Source: Silene noctiflora (lineage: Eukaryota; Streptophyta; Magnoliopsida; Caryophyllales; Caryophyllaceae). Taken from it: a stretch of 29,488 nt of DNA. The position numbers and the translations under genes were made by a program. The stretch spans positions 206,845-236,332 of the forward strand of contig VHZZ01000092.1 in assembly GCA_009801015.1 (NCBI GenBank), given 5' to 3'. The notes under the pieces are model-generated. The model was given only the letters and a program-made list of their open reading frames with translations. It had not been told where the DNA came from and did not search any database. Below are positions 1-11,800 of the stretch, one piece after another (position 1 is the stretch's first letter; every line of letters begins with the position of its first letter).

Positions 1-117
1 TTTATGTTTTATTTTATTTGAAAAATATATTTTAATCATATGTAAACAAAATTAAACATAGGATGCAAAATTATAACTGAGTTAATTACCCGTTGTAACG
101 CACGGGTGTCAAACTAG
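1..117 (+). mobile_element. Helitron 3' terminus (element continues off the left edge)
   Basis: The stretch ends in CTAG (114-117) followed by a T, as plant Helitrons do. Just before it is a short hairpin with arms ACCCGT (88-93) and ACGGGT (102-107). The hairpin about 6-10 bases before a CTRR end is the standard Helitron 3' signature. The 5' end (TC...) is not visible, so the element is either cut by the window edge or truncated. No coding capacity is seen, so it is non-autonomous here. Confidence 0.6.
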
Positions 118-760
118 TAAATATAATAGGTGGCATGTTTCAATCCTACCCTCCTAGCCCATATATTATGATGATAGGTCATTGTTGGTAACTTCTAAAA
201 TAAGGATGGAGTCATTTGTCAAAGAGTAAATGAAAAGTTGATTCACAACTATTTGATTATGAGTGCAATTGAGCAAAGTTCATCCCTACTACTACAAAAT
301 AATCACAATTCACAAATAGGCAATTTTTTTTTTTTTTTAATAAAAGATAAGAAAACTAAATCGATCCTTTAGGATATGACCAACCTATCAATTTCATCGT
401 TTCGAATGAGAGAGGTAAGTTGAAACCATCGACTTTAATTTCAAACCACCTTGAAAGATTTCGACACGAATGTCTAGTAAAAACCATAAAGTCAGTAACT
501 TTGTTCGCTTCACGAAATAACCAAATAATGCGTGTTAAAATGTTTTAGTCACTCGTAATAGTACTCTTTTAAATCTATCTTGTGTCATTTTCTCTCTTTC
601 TCTTGCACAACTTGCAATTTCCATTGATGTATATACTCCATATACCTTAAACAAGCTAAGTATCACAATACATATACGTGGAAAACCAATCATCAAAAAT
701 ATGATAAATAATTAAATATCCTTTTCATCATTTCTTCCATTTCTTTACGTAAATTCCTAC
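118..760. other. AT-rich intergenic DNA upstream of the xylosidase gene
   Basis: No gene, RNA or clear repeat is seen, apart from a T run near 317-338. The stretch probably holds distal promoter sequence for the gene starting at 843. Confidence 0.5.
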
Positions 761-768
761 TATAAATA
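761..768 (+). promoter_or_regulatory. TATA box of the beta-xylosidase gene
   Basis: TATAAATA lies 82 bp upstream of the ATG at 843, inside a CT-rich plant core-promoter context. Transcription would then start around 790-800, giving a leader of about 45-50 nt. The position is right for a plant TATA box, and no other good candidate is as well placed. Confidence 0.6.
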
Positions 769-842
769 TCTCCACATTATCAGTAGACTCCCTCAACTTA
801 CACTCCACAAAATATATATACAAACAACAATCAAGATTATCG

Positions 843-1426
843 ATGACTAATCGAAAAAACTCCTTCTTAATATTATGTCTCATTTTGGTTAGTGTTAGTG
901 TTACGAATATAACTAGTGCATGGGCACGGGCACCATTCGCTTGTGACCCAAGGAACGGGCTAACCAGGTCTCTACGTTTTTGTAACGTCAACCTCCCTAT
1001 TCATGCACGCGTGCAAGACCTAATCGGGAGGTTGAACTTACAAGAAAAAGTTGGGTTGTTAGTTAATAATGCGGGCGGGGTACCACGTCTTGGGTTACAA
1101 GGATACGAGTGGTGGTCGGAGGCCCTACATGGTGTATCCAATGTGGGACCCGGGACCAAGTTCCAAGGCGCTTTCCCGGCCGCTACAAGCTTCCCACAAG
1201 TCATCACTACCGCTGCTTCATTCAATGCCTCTCTTTGGCAAGCCATTGGTCAAGTGAGTTATTTACTCATGCTTTTAATTGTACAATAATATAATTCACC
1301 ATCGTTTTAATTTGGCAATATATTTACTCGTACGCAAATACTTAATTAAGTATGACGTAAAATATCTAACAATCAAATCTCAAGTCGTTATACACATCCG
1401 TTCATGACAAGTATTAAATATGTTGG

Positions 1427-1499
<73 letters not shown>

Positions 1500-4400
1500 C
1501 ACAAACCTAACGATACAATTAAATTTCCTAAATTTAATTGTGTAATTCTTATTTGCAACTTGTAAGTGAGGTTGGTCCTTAGAATTGAGGTGTAGGTTAA
1601 GAGAGAATCATGGTTTTATTAGGATGAGGTGTAGCATGCAATGTCTATATTGTCTTTATCAAAGATGTTGTAAAATTATCATGGGTCGTTGTAACATACG
1701 TTCATACTTCATACTAGTTGCTTGAATCTAATTAATGCATTGAAATATGACAAGATGTATATATTTGTGGTTGATTTTTGTCAACAAATCCACAATTATT
1801 TTTACAGTTTTGACATGTTCTGAGTCCTAGTCAGCTCCTAGTTCCAGTGTCAAAATGAAAGTACAACATATAACTATAGCTCGTGACTTGTGCGTCTTAT
1901 GATTGGTAGAATTAAACAATTAAAATTCACATAATATTCACTTGTTAGGTTTTTTTTAGTCATAATAAAATAGGTAGGTACTGTGACGACTTTATTCTTA
2001 AAACGGTATTTAAGTAAGACAGTTTTAAGTTTAAAACGAGTTTGTTCATTTTATATAGTCCATTTAATTAGTCATAATTATTACCAGTAAAATTATTCTA
2101 AATTTAAAACAGTTGCATGAATAACTAATAACTTTAAAATGTTACAAGGTAATAATACTAAAAATATAATAAGATATGCCGTACTACTCACAAGAATTAC
2201 TTAAAAAACGTAGAAAAAATAAAATAAAGTCATTGTTTACAACTATTAGACCACTTGATTATAGTAATTTGTAATTCATGATGAAATTAAATTTATTAAT
2301 GATAATAGACATTTCGAAAATCCTACCTGATCATCCTTGGCCTAAAATGGGCCAAACAAGCTAGCAACAAATAGATGAAGAAGAATTTGTTCTAAATAAC
2401 CCCAAGCTAGTGTGGCCTTATCTTGTTACGTAACACATTTTCCTAATCTAATTTTCTTAAATACTCGGTAGTATTTATTCCGACTTGGTTAATAGTCTAC
2501 ATTTCTTCTAAAGAAAAACACAAATATTTTTAAATTACATTAAGGTTAGGAAATGTAGTTAATTTGTACTCTTTTCATCTCAGTCATTTTACCTTTTACA
2601 TTCATTATAAGCGATATTTGAATCAAAGGTAACGGAACTCGTAACATAAAATAGAAGAAGAATGAGAGTGGGTACTGGGTAGTCACTAGTCAGTAGCAGA
2701 GGAGTGAATAATGAAAAATGGTGGTTGTTGTAGAACTCTTTTCAGAAGTCTTTCAATAGTGCATAGCATGTGGTGTGTGGCCTGCTATATACAATTTGCA
2801 TGCCCATTTCATATTTCCATCCTTCTTTCTTTATATTTGTGGCCCGTTTTTGTCACCTAAATCTTTTAAAAATTCTGTTGCCCCATCATTTCCCAGTTTC
2901 CATCATAGTAGTTATACTTGTAAGTTAGTACTTCTTTGATCAAAACTTACGTTATTCGCTAGTTTAAGCACTTTTGTAACTTATATATAAAGTATAGCAT
3001 CTTTCTTTTCTTTTTGGACGTTTCTCCATGGCTCCTAACTAATTTACTCGAATTTTGATTCACTTCATCGTCAAAATAAACGCTAACTTAAAAAGTAACT
3101 TTATTCGCTCAGAATTATTGAGAATATATAACAAAATGTATTACGTTATAGGACGGTCCTTTTAAACTTCAATATTCGATTTGATAATATATACAGGCAG
3201 TATCAGATGAAGCGAGAGCAATGTACAATGGAGGGACAGCGGGATTAACATATTGGAGTCCAAATGTGAACATATTCCGTGACCCAAGATGGGGACGAGG
3301 ACAAGAAACACCCGGTGAGGATCCGACTTTATCAGCTCAATATGCAGCAAGATATGTCACGGGTCTTCAAGGAAATTATGGAAACAGGTTGAAGGTTGCT
3401 GCCTGTTGCAAGCACTATACTGCTTATGATCTTGATAATTGGAATGGCATGGACCGTTTCCACTTTAATGCTAAAGTAAGCCTTTTCATATTTATCGTCT
3501 CTTCTAAAATCGTTGTATGCTTTGTATAGCTCAGATTTTTCTACAAGTATCTATGGGCCGGTGCAGATGTCAACTAGCTTACTTTGAGACAATTTTACGA
3601 ACAATATTATAACAGAGACATGCAACAGTCTATGTGGGTGGTGAAAACCCAACTAAGTCATCCACCACCACAAGAGCACTAGTTATCCTTTAAGTAGTGA
3701 AACTGATAGCAGAACATATCATAAATCATTAAAATGGATAAGATTATTTATTTAAGGATGTGTGCCAAATTGGTCCTACTAGATTCGAATTGTGGGACTA
3801 AGTTTGTTACAATTAATTGTAATTTAAGGGAATTATTATGGGACATAAAGACATGCATAAATTGATTGGAGTTGTATGGTAGTGATTGATTCATTAAAGG
3901 GATTAGGGATAGAAGTTGTTTTATGTACAATAAATCTAATAGTGACTTAAATTATAACATTTCTTGTACGCAACATTTGTTCATTAAAAGTTCAATAATA
4001 CAGCTTATCTCTTAATCATTTAAAATCGACCTCTAATAATTCGTCTTTTGTTGCACTAACCGTGATCTTGATAATGTCGTGTTTGGACTCGGTAATTGTA
4101 CTAGTTAAATTAATAACCAAAATCTGGTCTTTTAACTTCGTGAAAAAATTGTCAAGATCAAAATAATTGACCAAGTCTAACTTAATTGAGTCATTTTTCC
4201 GAATTTAGTACAAGATCAAAAGATGTTAATTAGATTCATGTATAGGCTTGCTAATTAATTTGTTCTAAATTGTAAATGTATGTAGGTGAGCAAGCAAGAT
4301 TTGGAGGACACATACAATGTACCGTTCAAGGCATGTGTAATAGAAGGAAAAGTTGCGAGTGTGATGTGCTCGTACAATCAAGTGAACGGTAAACCCACCT

Positions 4401-6429
4401 GTGCCGACCCTGACATTCTCCGGAACACCATTCGCGGCCAATGGCACCTCAACGGGTAACTAACTCAACTATCTCACCCTAAGACACGTACCTCAAATCG
4501 ATAAATGTTGTTAGACTTAACTTTTATTGCTAATTTGTTTTGCTAGGTATATTGTATCAGACTGTGATTCAGTTGGTGTACTATATGATGACCAACATTA
4601 TACAAGGACACCTGAGCAAGCTGCAGCTGATACCATTAAAGCAGGTTAGTCGTCAAATGAATCATGTCGGAATAAACGACTGATCATTGAAGCGTTGAAG
4701 CCGTGTAACGTTTCAACGTTTTAATTTAGACCGGAATTTGGTGCCCCGTTAACCTACGGTTTAATGATTTTCAGGTCTAGACTTGGATTGTGGACCATTC
4801 TTAGCAGTACACACAGAGGGGGCCATAAGACAGGGTCTAGTGACAGAGGCTGCTGTGAACCAAGCCTTGGCGAATACCATCACTGTCCAAATGAGGCTAG
4901 GCATGTTTGATGGTGAACCTTCAGCCCAGCCTTTCGGAAACTTGGGACCGAGAGATGTGTGTACTCCGGCCCATCAAGATCTAGCTCTTCAAGCGGCTCG
5001 TGAAGGGATTGTTCTGCTCAAGAACCAAGTCGGGTCATTGCCCTTGTCCACGGCCCGTCATCGTAACATTGCCGTTATTGGGCCTAACGCCCAGGCGACG
5101 ACCACGATGATCGGAAACTATGCTGGTAATTGAACTCCATCGACTCTTAAGCTTTCACAACGCAACTTCAACCGTATTTTTTTTACGTTTGTATATCATA
5201 TTATACGAATTATGAACCTTTATACATGTTACTGAATGTCGGCAGGCGTGGCTTGTGGATACACATCTCCCTTACAAGGCATATCAAGGTATGCAAGGAC
5301 AGTCCTGCAAACAGGATGTGCAGGAGTAGCATGCCCCGGTAACCAGCAATTTGGGGCGGCCATTGCAGCAGCCAGCCAGGCGGACGCGACAGTGCTAGTG
5401 ATGGGGCTGGATCAATCGATTGAGGCCGAAGGCAGGGATCGAACTTCAGTCCTATTACCTGGCCACCAACAAGAGTTAATTTCAAGGGTGGCTCTGGCCT
5501 CAAGAGGTCCAACCATTCTTGTGTTGATGTGCGGTGGGCCTGTGGATGTCACCTTTGCTAAAAATGATCCTAGAATTAGTGCCATTTTGTGGGTTGGTTA
5601 TCCTGGTCAAGCTGGTGGCACTGCTATTGCCGATGTTCTCTTTGGTACTCATAACCCAGGTGAGTTCATCAGCTCGTAATCCTTTCGACTCGCTTTAAAT
5701 CCAAATGAAATCGTTGGTTGCTTATGATTAAAAATTCATAGGCCTTCCACTTGCCTTGTGTAAGACCGTTCTATAACTGTTTCTGTAAATGATCGGTCTA
5801 GAATGGATAAACGTTATCTTAAGAATGATTTCATTTTGCATATAGGAGGAAAGCTACCAAATACATGGTATCCACAAGACTATGTAGCAAAGGTATCAAT
5901 GGCAGATTTAGACATGCGAGCCAACCCAAGTAGAGGCTACCCGGGTCGTACCTACCGTTTCTACAGAGGGCCTGTGGTGTTCCCTTTCGGATTTGGTCTA
6001 AGCTACGGTCGATTTACCCAAACCCTGGCCCAAGCTCCAACCAAAGTCATTGTACCCTTATCAAGCGACTACGCTACCAAAAACATCACCACATTGAACA
6101 ATGCCGTAAGAGTCTTACATACAAATTGTGACATACCCTCTCTAAACCTTCACATTGACGTGAAAAACACGGGTGATCTCGACGGGTCACATACCATCCT
6201 TGTTTTCTCAACCCCACCAGGTGACACCCGTATGCCCGAGAAGCACCTTGTTGGGTTCAAAAAGGTCCATTTGTCCGCGGGCTCACAACAACGAGTTCAG
6301 ATGGATGTCCATTTATGCAAGCATCTTAGCGTGGCGGACGAATTCGGAATTAGAAGAATTCCTATTGGATTACATACCCTTCATATTGGAGATGACCTTA
6401 AGCATCAACTTACTATTCAACTTAATTAA
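843..6429 (+). CDS. BXL6: GH3 beta-D-xylosidase / alpha-L-arabinofuranosidase, BXL6-type
   Basis: Seven exons join in frame: 843-1253, 3197-3475, 4286-4455, 4547-4644, 4775-5125, 5246-5659, 5846-6429. They give 768 codons, the normal size for plant BXL enzymes, and all introns are GT-AG. The product starts with a signal peptide (hydrophobic core about 8-20, cleavage near 26-29), so it should be secreted to the apoplast, where the family trims xylose and arabinose from xylan and arabinan. The GH3 N-terminal barrel carries [13 protein letters not shown] and the [14 protein letters not shown] loop. The nucleophile is expected at D292 in VSDCDSVGV. The second GH3 domain has VIGPNA and [11 protein letters not shown] (492-502), followed by [10 protein letters not shown] and a C-terminal fibronectin-III-like domain. 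Closeness to AtBXL6/7 rather than AtBXL1 is judged from remembered motifs ([19 protein letters not shown]). An N-glycosylation sequon is at N128. No breaks were found, so the gene should be functional. Confidence 0.93.
1431..1496. repeat. (TA)33 microsatellite in intron 1 of the xylosidase gene
   Basis: Thirty-three uninterrupted TA units lie about 180 bp into the 1943-bp first intron. Such long perfect TA tracts are highly length-variable and can fold into a self-paired hairpin. Confidence 0.97.
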
Positions 6430-7390
6430 GTAGTGTGTTAATTATCAAAGATTAAGGGGCTTTGAAAAATTATTATACATTATTTGATATTATTGATTAA
6501 AGTTATTGCTCTAATTGTGCTTAGTGATCATAAGATATGCATCTTATAATTAATAGATTGGTAATTGTACAAAGGAAAGACATGGTTTTATTTTATTTGG
6601 TTCATGAGGCCTTGTACTGGTTTGCTAAAATTAATTTGCAGCATCTATATATGTACCAAATGTAAGCAAATTATATTGAAATGAAAAACTTATTCCTCTA
6701 TTTCATTGTGTTCTTTACGCAGTTTTTTAAAGGATACAATTTTCTTTACCATGGAATATATGATAAATTATTGCTAGACGGTTTCATTAGGGTTACTAAA
6801 GTTACAATCCAGTCGCAAAAGATTGTAAAATGACGCATTTAAAAAAGTGTTCATTGTCAATAATGAAGTGATTTATTTATTAAAATTACGTACTAAATAA
6901 AAATGATCACTCTCGATAGTAAAATGGCAAATTAATACACATAATTGTAACAAAATCGTTTCATAAACTAGTTAAGTTATTGGTCTAAATTTCATTTCTA
7001 TGATTGATGTGAGAAAATCACAAGTTAAACTTCCAATTTGATTGAATCTCATTGCTACACTCCTCGTGAGTCTTGAAACATTATTTGACGTCGTTGATTA
7101 AACTAATTAGCAGCGTTTTTTATTCGTATCAATATTTGAAGTAAATGACTCTAAATATTGGTCTAGCAAGAGTTGAAAGTTGCTTCAAGATCAAAATTGT
7201 TACGAGATTACAAGCATAAGTCGCTAAATAAGTTTTGTTTGAAGACACAAACTATTACATGTAATTAACAATGTTTTTTTTGGGCTAAGCAACAACAAAA
7301 TCAATGCTTTAAGAATTGACTTTAGTTTGAAAATAAAAACCGCTATTAGAAATTACGGCTCTAAGCGTTGTTTGATAAATGGTAACAACA
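6430..7390. other. 3' flank of the xylosidase gene and intergenic DNA
   Basis: AT-rich DNA that should contain the 3' UTR and poly(A) site of the xylosidase gene in its first 200-300 bases. No strong AATAAA is seen. No gene, RNA or clear transposon boundary is recognised in the rest. Confidence 0.5.
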
Positions 7391-8140
7391 TCTCTATATT
7401 ATAAAAGCTATAGCATTTAAATTGATTTGATTGGCTCTTCATTTATAGGGATGCAAATATTTTTTTTTACTTTCGTGGTGGGAACCTCCACATTCCTTGT
7501 TGATTTAATTAATCTCTCTCATGATAATTACTCTTTCTCATTAATTGAGTCTAAATTTAATAAACTATATAGAAGTACAAAAATTACTTTTTCAAGTCCA
7601 ATGTCGACCATATAATATAAATATAAATATTTTTATGATCAAGTAATTAAACCATGTTCTATCATAACATTTTAATTATACAAAACACTAGATCTAATCA
7701 AGGTGAATATTTTGTAAAATTCAATACTATATTAACGTATGATATATATGGTGTCGTGTATATTAACAAGAGAAGGTAAACTAAAAAAATGATACGAAGT
7801 ATAATTGAAGAAAAAACATCAAAAGTTCTATAGGCTCCTTATTTTAGGGGTGAAAAATTAATTTTCTCCTCGGAGACTACCCATGAACATGGCAACAATT
7901 AATTAAATTTTTCAGCAACTTTTCTACTTCAAATGTTGGGGTAATTTATTTTATTCATTATCACTACATTTTAATTTAATTCAATGTCGGTGCAATTCTC
8001 CAATTAAATTTCAATTCATATATTTTTTTTATTTAATTGCTGATAAAATGAATATTATGTCTAATTATATCCATATAAGCTTAGTATATCATAATTTTAA
8101 AACCGATCCGTGCATTTTTTTTGCACGAGAGTAAAACTAG
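7391..8140 (+). mobile_element. Complete non-autonomous Helitron, 750 bp
   Basis: The 5' end reads TCTCTATATTATAAAAGC, a classic plant Helitron start, preceded by A (7390). The 3' end has a 6-bp hairpin (CGTGCA 8109-8114 and TGCACG 8122-8127 with an all-T loop), a 9-base spacer, then CTAG (8137-8140) followed by T (8141). This is the expected A|TC...CTRR|T insertion between A and T, without a target duplication. No Rep/helicase coding sequence is present, so it depends on an autonomous copy elsewhere. Confidence 0.85.
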
Positions 8141-8197
8141 TATATTTACAAAAGCCGAATAATGATAACAAAATGTGGTTAACATATTTAGTAGTAG

Positions 8198-8376
8198 AAA
8201 AATTCTTGGGTATACCAATTGTACAAAATTATCGTACACCCTAACCAATGATGAATCATTACTCATATTCCAATTAGATTTTGCTTTATTATTTATGGAG
8301 AATGTGGGTAATTCTAATATTCTTATTGGGTAGGGTGTTTGATAACGTAGTGCACTCGGTGTACCTAAGGATTTCT
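8198..8376. mobile_element. Fold-back MITE with long imperfect inverted arms
   Basis: The left arm (about 8198-8272) and the right arm (about 8296-8376) are imperfect reverse complements over nearly their whole length. Examples are AAATTCTTGGGTATACC against GGTGTACCTAAGGATTT, and TACACCCTAACCAAT against ATTGGGTAGGGTGT. Almost the entire element could fold into one hairpin. It has no coding capacity, and I could not fix a target-site duplication. It sits about 440 bp upstream of the AMSH start codon. Confidence 0.75.
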
Positions 8377-8812
8377 TATGTTTCAGTGTTAAATTAAAAT
8401 AATAAAATTAAGAAACGACATTTGGTAATTAAAATATTAAATGACAATTAGATTGTTTTCATATATAAAATGAATATCTAGTTAATAACAACATATTCAA
8501 GAATAGTAGATTATGACCGGCTGTTTACCAAAGACATCAAATTAATCCTCCGTATATTAATTGGTCAATCTACCATGTACGAGTGCGTATTAATCAATCC
8601 GAAATCTATTAATTTCAGCCTAAAGTGTTATTTACGGAAGGTACTTTAAAAAAAGAAACGAAGTCTATATTGATCCTTTTGCAAGTCATGAGATTTTGTT
8701 GAAGGTATAATGTCGACATATGAATGTTAGTATGTTAGTCTTCAGAATTTGTCCCTAAGAAATTCAAATTACTTACTTGAACTGCATCACCAGTTGCTTG
8801 TACAAGAAAACC

Positions 8813-11800
8813 ATGAGTCCCCAATTTTCGCCGTCGTCGCAACCGATTGATATGGATTCAATTCACCGGAAAATTGAAGTCGATCGTCGGATTTCTTTGT
8901 CTTATTATTATCGAATCGCCGAAACGCTTCTCAAAAGGGTTTGCTTTTTAATCATCCTCTTTTTTTTCTAGGGTTTTACTTTTACCAAATTTCGCATTTT
9001 TTATTGTTGCGTTTTGACATAGAATTGTGTGATTAAGGTTGAGGGTTATTGATTAGGAGGAAATTTTGATGAACCCTTACTAATGTGTAGTTATGTTAGC
9101 AATGATCAAATTAGGGTGAATAAATTGGTGGTATCGACGTATTATCGAATCGAATTGAAGGTTGATATTGGTAGTGAAATGTAGAGAGTGATTGATGACT
9201 TTGTGAAGTTGCTTGAATGTAATTTGGTTATTGCTACTTTGTTTGATGGATTGGATGTTAAATTACAAGTTTTGCATGTAATATATTGTTTCGCACTGTT
9301 CCGATTATTGGAATTTGGAAATCCCTCTCCCTTACATTAGTGTAAAGGTGCGTAGAATGTGAGAAGAAGAGAATTCAAGAGAAGTTGCGTTATTATGATG
9401 TGTTCAAGTGCAGATTATTGCAAAAACACCGTTGTAGATCACCTAGGTGTACTGGGTACTTACTGAGGTTGGAGTTCACAACTTTAACCCCGTGTTTTGA
9501 TACAAAAGGAAGAGGATAACGGAGGGGATGAAAGAGCGGTAGGTGGAGGGAGTAAAGGGATTCTCCCTTCAAGTTTTTTCTATGTCATTGAGATTTTGAT
9601 TTGTCGTGGGATAATGGGTCCCTCCATTGTCCTCAAACCCTATTTGCTAACCAAACAAGGAAAATTGTATCCTTTCATCTGTACAAACATTAACAGTTAA
9701 TGGTCTTGGTGGGTAGTTTGGGGCAAAGGGGTTGGTCGGCTCCCTAATGAAGACTTGGTCCAGAACTTTCAGAATGTGGGCTAACAGAAATGGATACGCG
9801 TGTATGATGACTTACTTTGGTCAGTATTACCGATTGCTGCAATATATTTCCATTTGTGCAGCACTAGTTGTGAGGTTGTGAGGTTGTGAGGTTGTGCGGT
9901 TGTGCCAATTGCTGAATGCAAACCTTTTTTCTGTGAGAGTTTTTATCAACAATTCATATTCAGAGTAGTTGACTAAGAAAGGAAGTATCATTAGATATCA
10001 CATCAAAGCTTTGTGAAACCTGTCCTATGGTAGTGTCTCGAGTGGATTTTTAACTGTACTACATATCTCATGTCCTAAGTGATTCTAAAGTGACTGCGTT
10101 AGCTGGACCATTCATTTCAAACCAAAAACACGAAATTTCGTCATGGCAGTATTTTGATCCGAGTCTGATTAGCATAGCTGGATGTGTTGGACAGTCAGGA
10201 AGTATACCTGGCTCCTTGCTATATTTTTTTTGTTTTCTGGTTCTTTGATTCCTCATCTCGGTTTTGTAACTTGGCTGTTAGAAACTGGCCGCACCCACAA
10301 TGAAATGGTTTTGGGGTTTTAAAGTTCGGTTGGCTAAATCGAACCGTATCCCACGTTCTAGTACAGTGTTCGATCAGGAAAACTAGTTTGTACCTAACCA
10401 TGAACGCATGGTTTGAGTTAGTTCACGATAATTTGTTATATGTAAACAAGTCAACAAGACCTAAGTAGACGGTATAATTAATTTTGACTGCCACCCACAC
10501 CCATGAGATAGAAATCAAGTGTATATTTCCTTCCTTCAGGAACTTTTATTTAAAATTATATTTGCCTACCTGATGGTGAACCTTGTGCTTATCTGTAATC
10601 TATGTGACATGACACAGTTTTTTTCCAGGCTGATGTATATAGACGAGAGAGGAATATAGTCGACTTATATGTAATGCTCATCAGGTTTTCCAGGTAGATG
10701 TTGCATTATATGCCTTCCTATTTCACATTGTTAATTCACAAGAGATCCTTAACTTGACTAGCAACTTATCTTTTTTTTTTTTTTTTTTTTTTTTTTTTCC
10801 TTTTTATAGTTTGGTGTCTGAAACGATACCCTTCCATCAGGACTACCAGTCTTCGGATCCTAGAAAAAGGGCGCATTTTAAAAAGGTTCGCTGTTTAGTG
10901 CATTTTTTTCATCTGTTTTAGAAGTGCTGTCTGTTTTCTATATATGTTGAGTTGTTGACTGGTCTCATGTTGTTCCTACTACTCTAGATATTGTTGGATG
11001 TTATAGACGAACTGGAGGCTTTGAAGCCTGAGTTTCAGTATCGAATTAGTGAATTAAACAAGACACATGCAGATGCTCTACAGAATCAATCTAATGGTCA
11101 AGGGATGACATCGTATGGCTCGCATACAGCTTTGGCAGGGCCAGCTGTCAATATTCATAGTTCTGAAGGGAAGCAGGTATTCTTAGTTATTGCACACCGA
11201 GCTTATGGCTGACTCGAATTCATCTGCATTCCATAAATGACTTCCAATTACAAAAATTAATAATGCTACATATATGTCATATATGTTTTGCATATTTTGT
11301 GTTTACCGATTGGTAACTCCGGGACTAGTTTGTGGACCTGGTGTTGTTGAAGTCTTATTAGCTTCATTTAGACCTTTCTTGACTGTTCCATCGAGAGGAT
11401 TCGTATTGTTTTTTGTCTTATAAGTTTTAAATAGTTGCCAATTTCATCTTTATCCAGATTGTAATATTCTGCACTTAGATTTAGAAGTGTGAAGTAAAGA
11501 GTTAGTTAAGTATGGAATTACGTTGAAGTGATTAATGAGGAATTGAGAGCTGTTTCATGATTGATAATGTTTGGTAACAGGTGAGTGGCAACTATACATT
11601 AGTTGTCATACACTCATACACTACTAGCACTGGTACGATTGTCTTTGGGTGGGAAATATACCCTGCCTAAGTTTGTTATTCTGTTCAATTGCGGCTTGTA
11701 GTATGTCTTTAGGTGGCCAGTGTTCAATATGTTGCCTAGAGTTTGCTTTTATCATTTTATTCAATCTATAGCTTTGAAATGTTTTGACTGCATACAACTG

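Noticed and set aside
1981-2060. A possible MITE end with AAAACGG/GACAGTTTTAAG motifs in xylosidase intron 1
   Set aside because: The inverted pairing is short and broken, and no matching opposite end or target duplication was found.
5210-5512. A 100-codon minus-strand open frame in the xylosidase gene
   Set aside because: It is antisense to exon 6, whose plus-strand reading matches GH3 enzymes along its full length.
8777-8812. Upstream in-frame ATG as the AMSH start
   Set aside because: It would add 12 residues (MNCITSCLYKKT) unlike the family N-terminus; the ATG at 8813 has a better context and fits the usual length.
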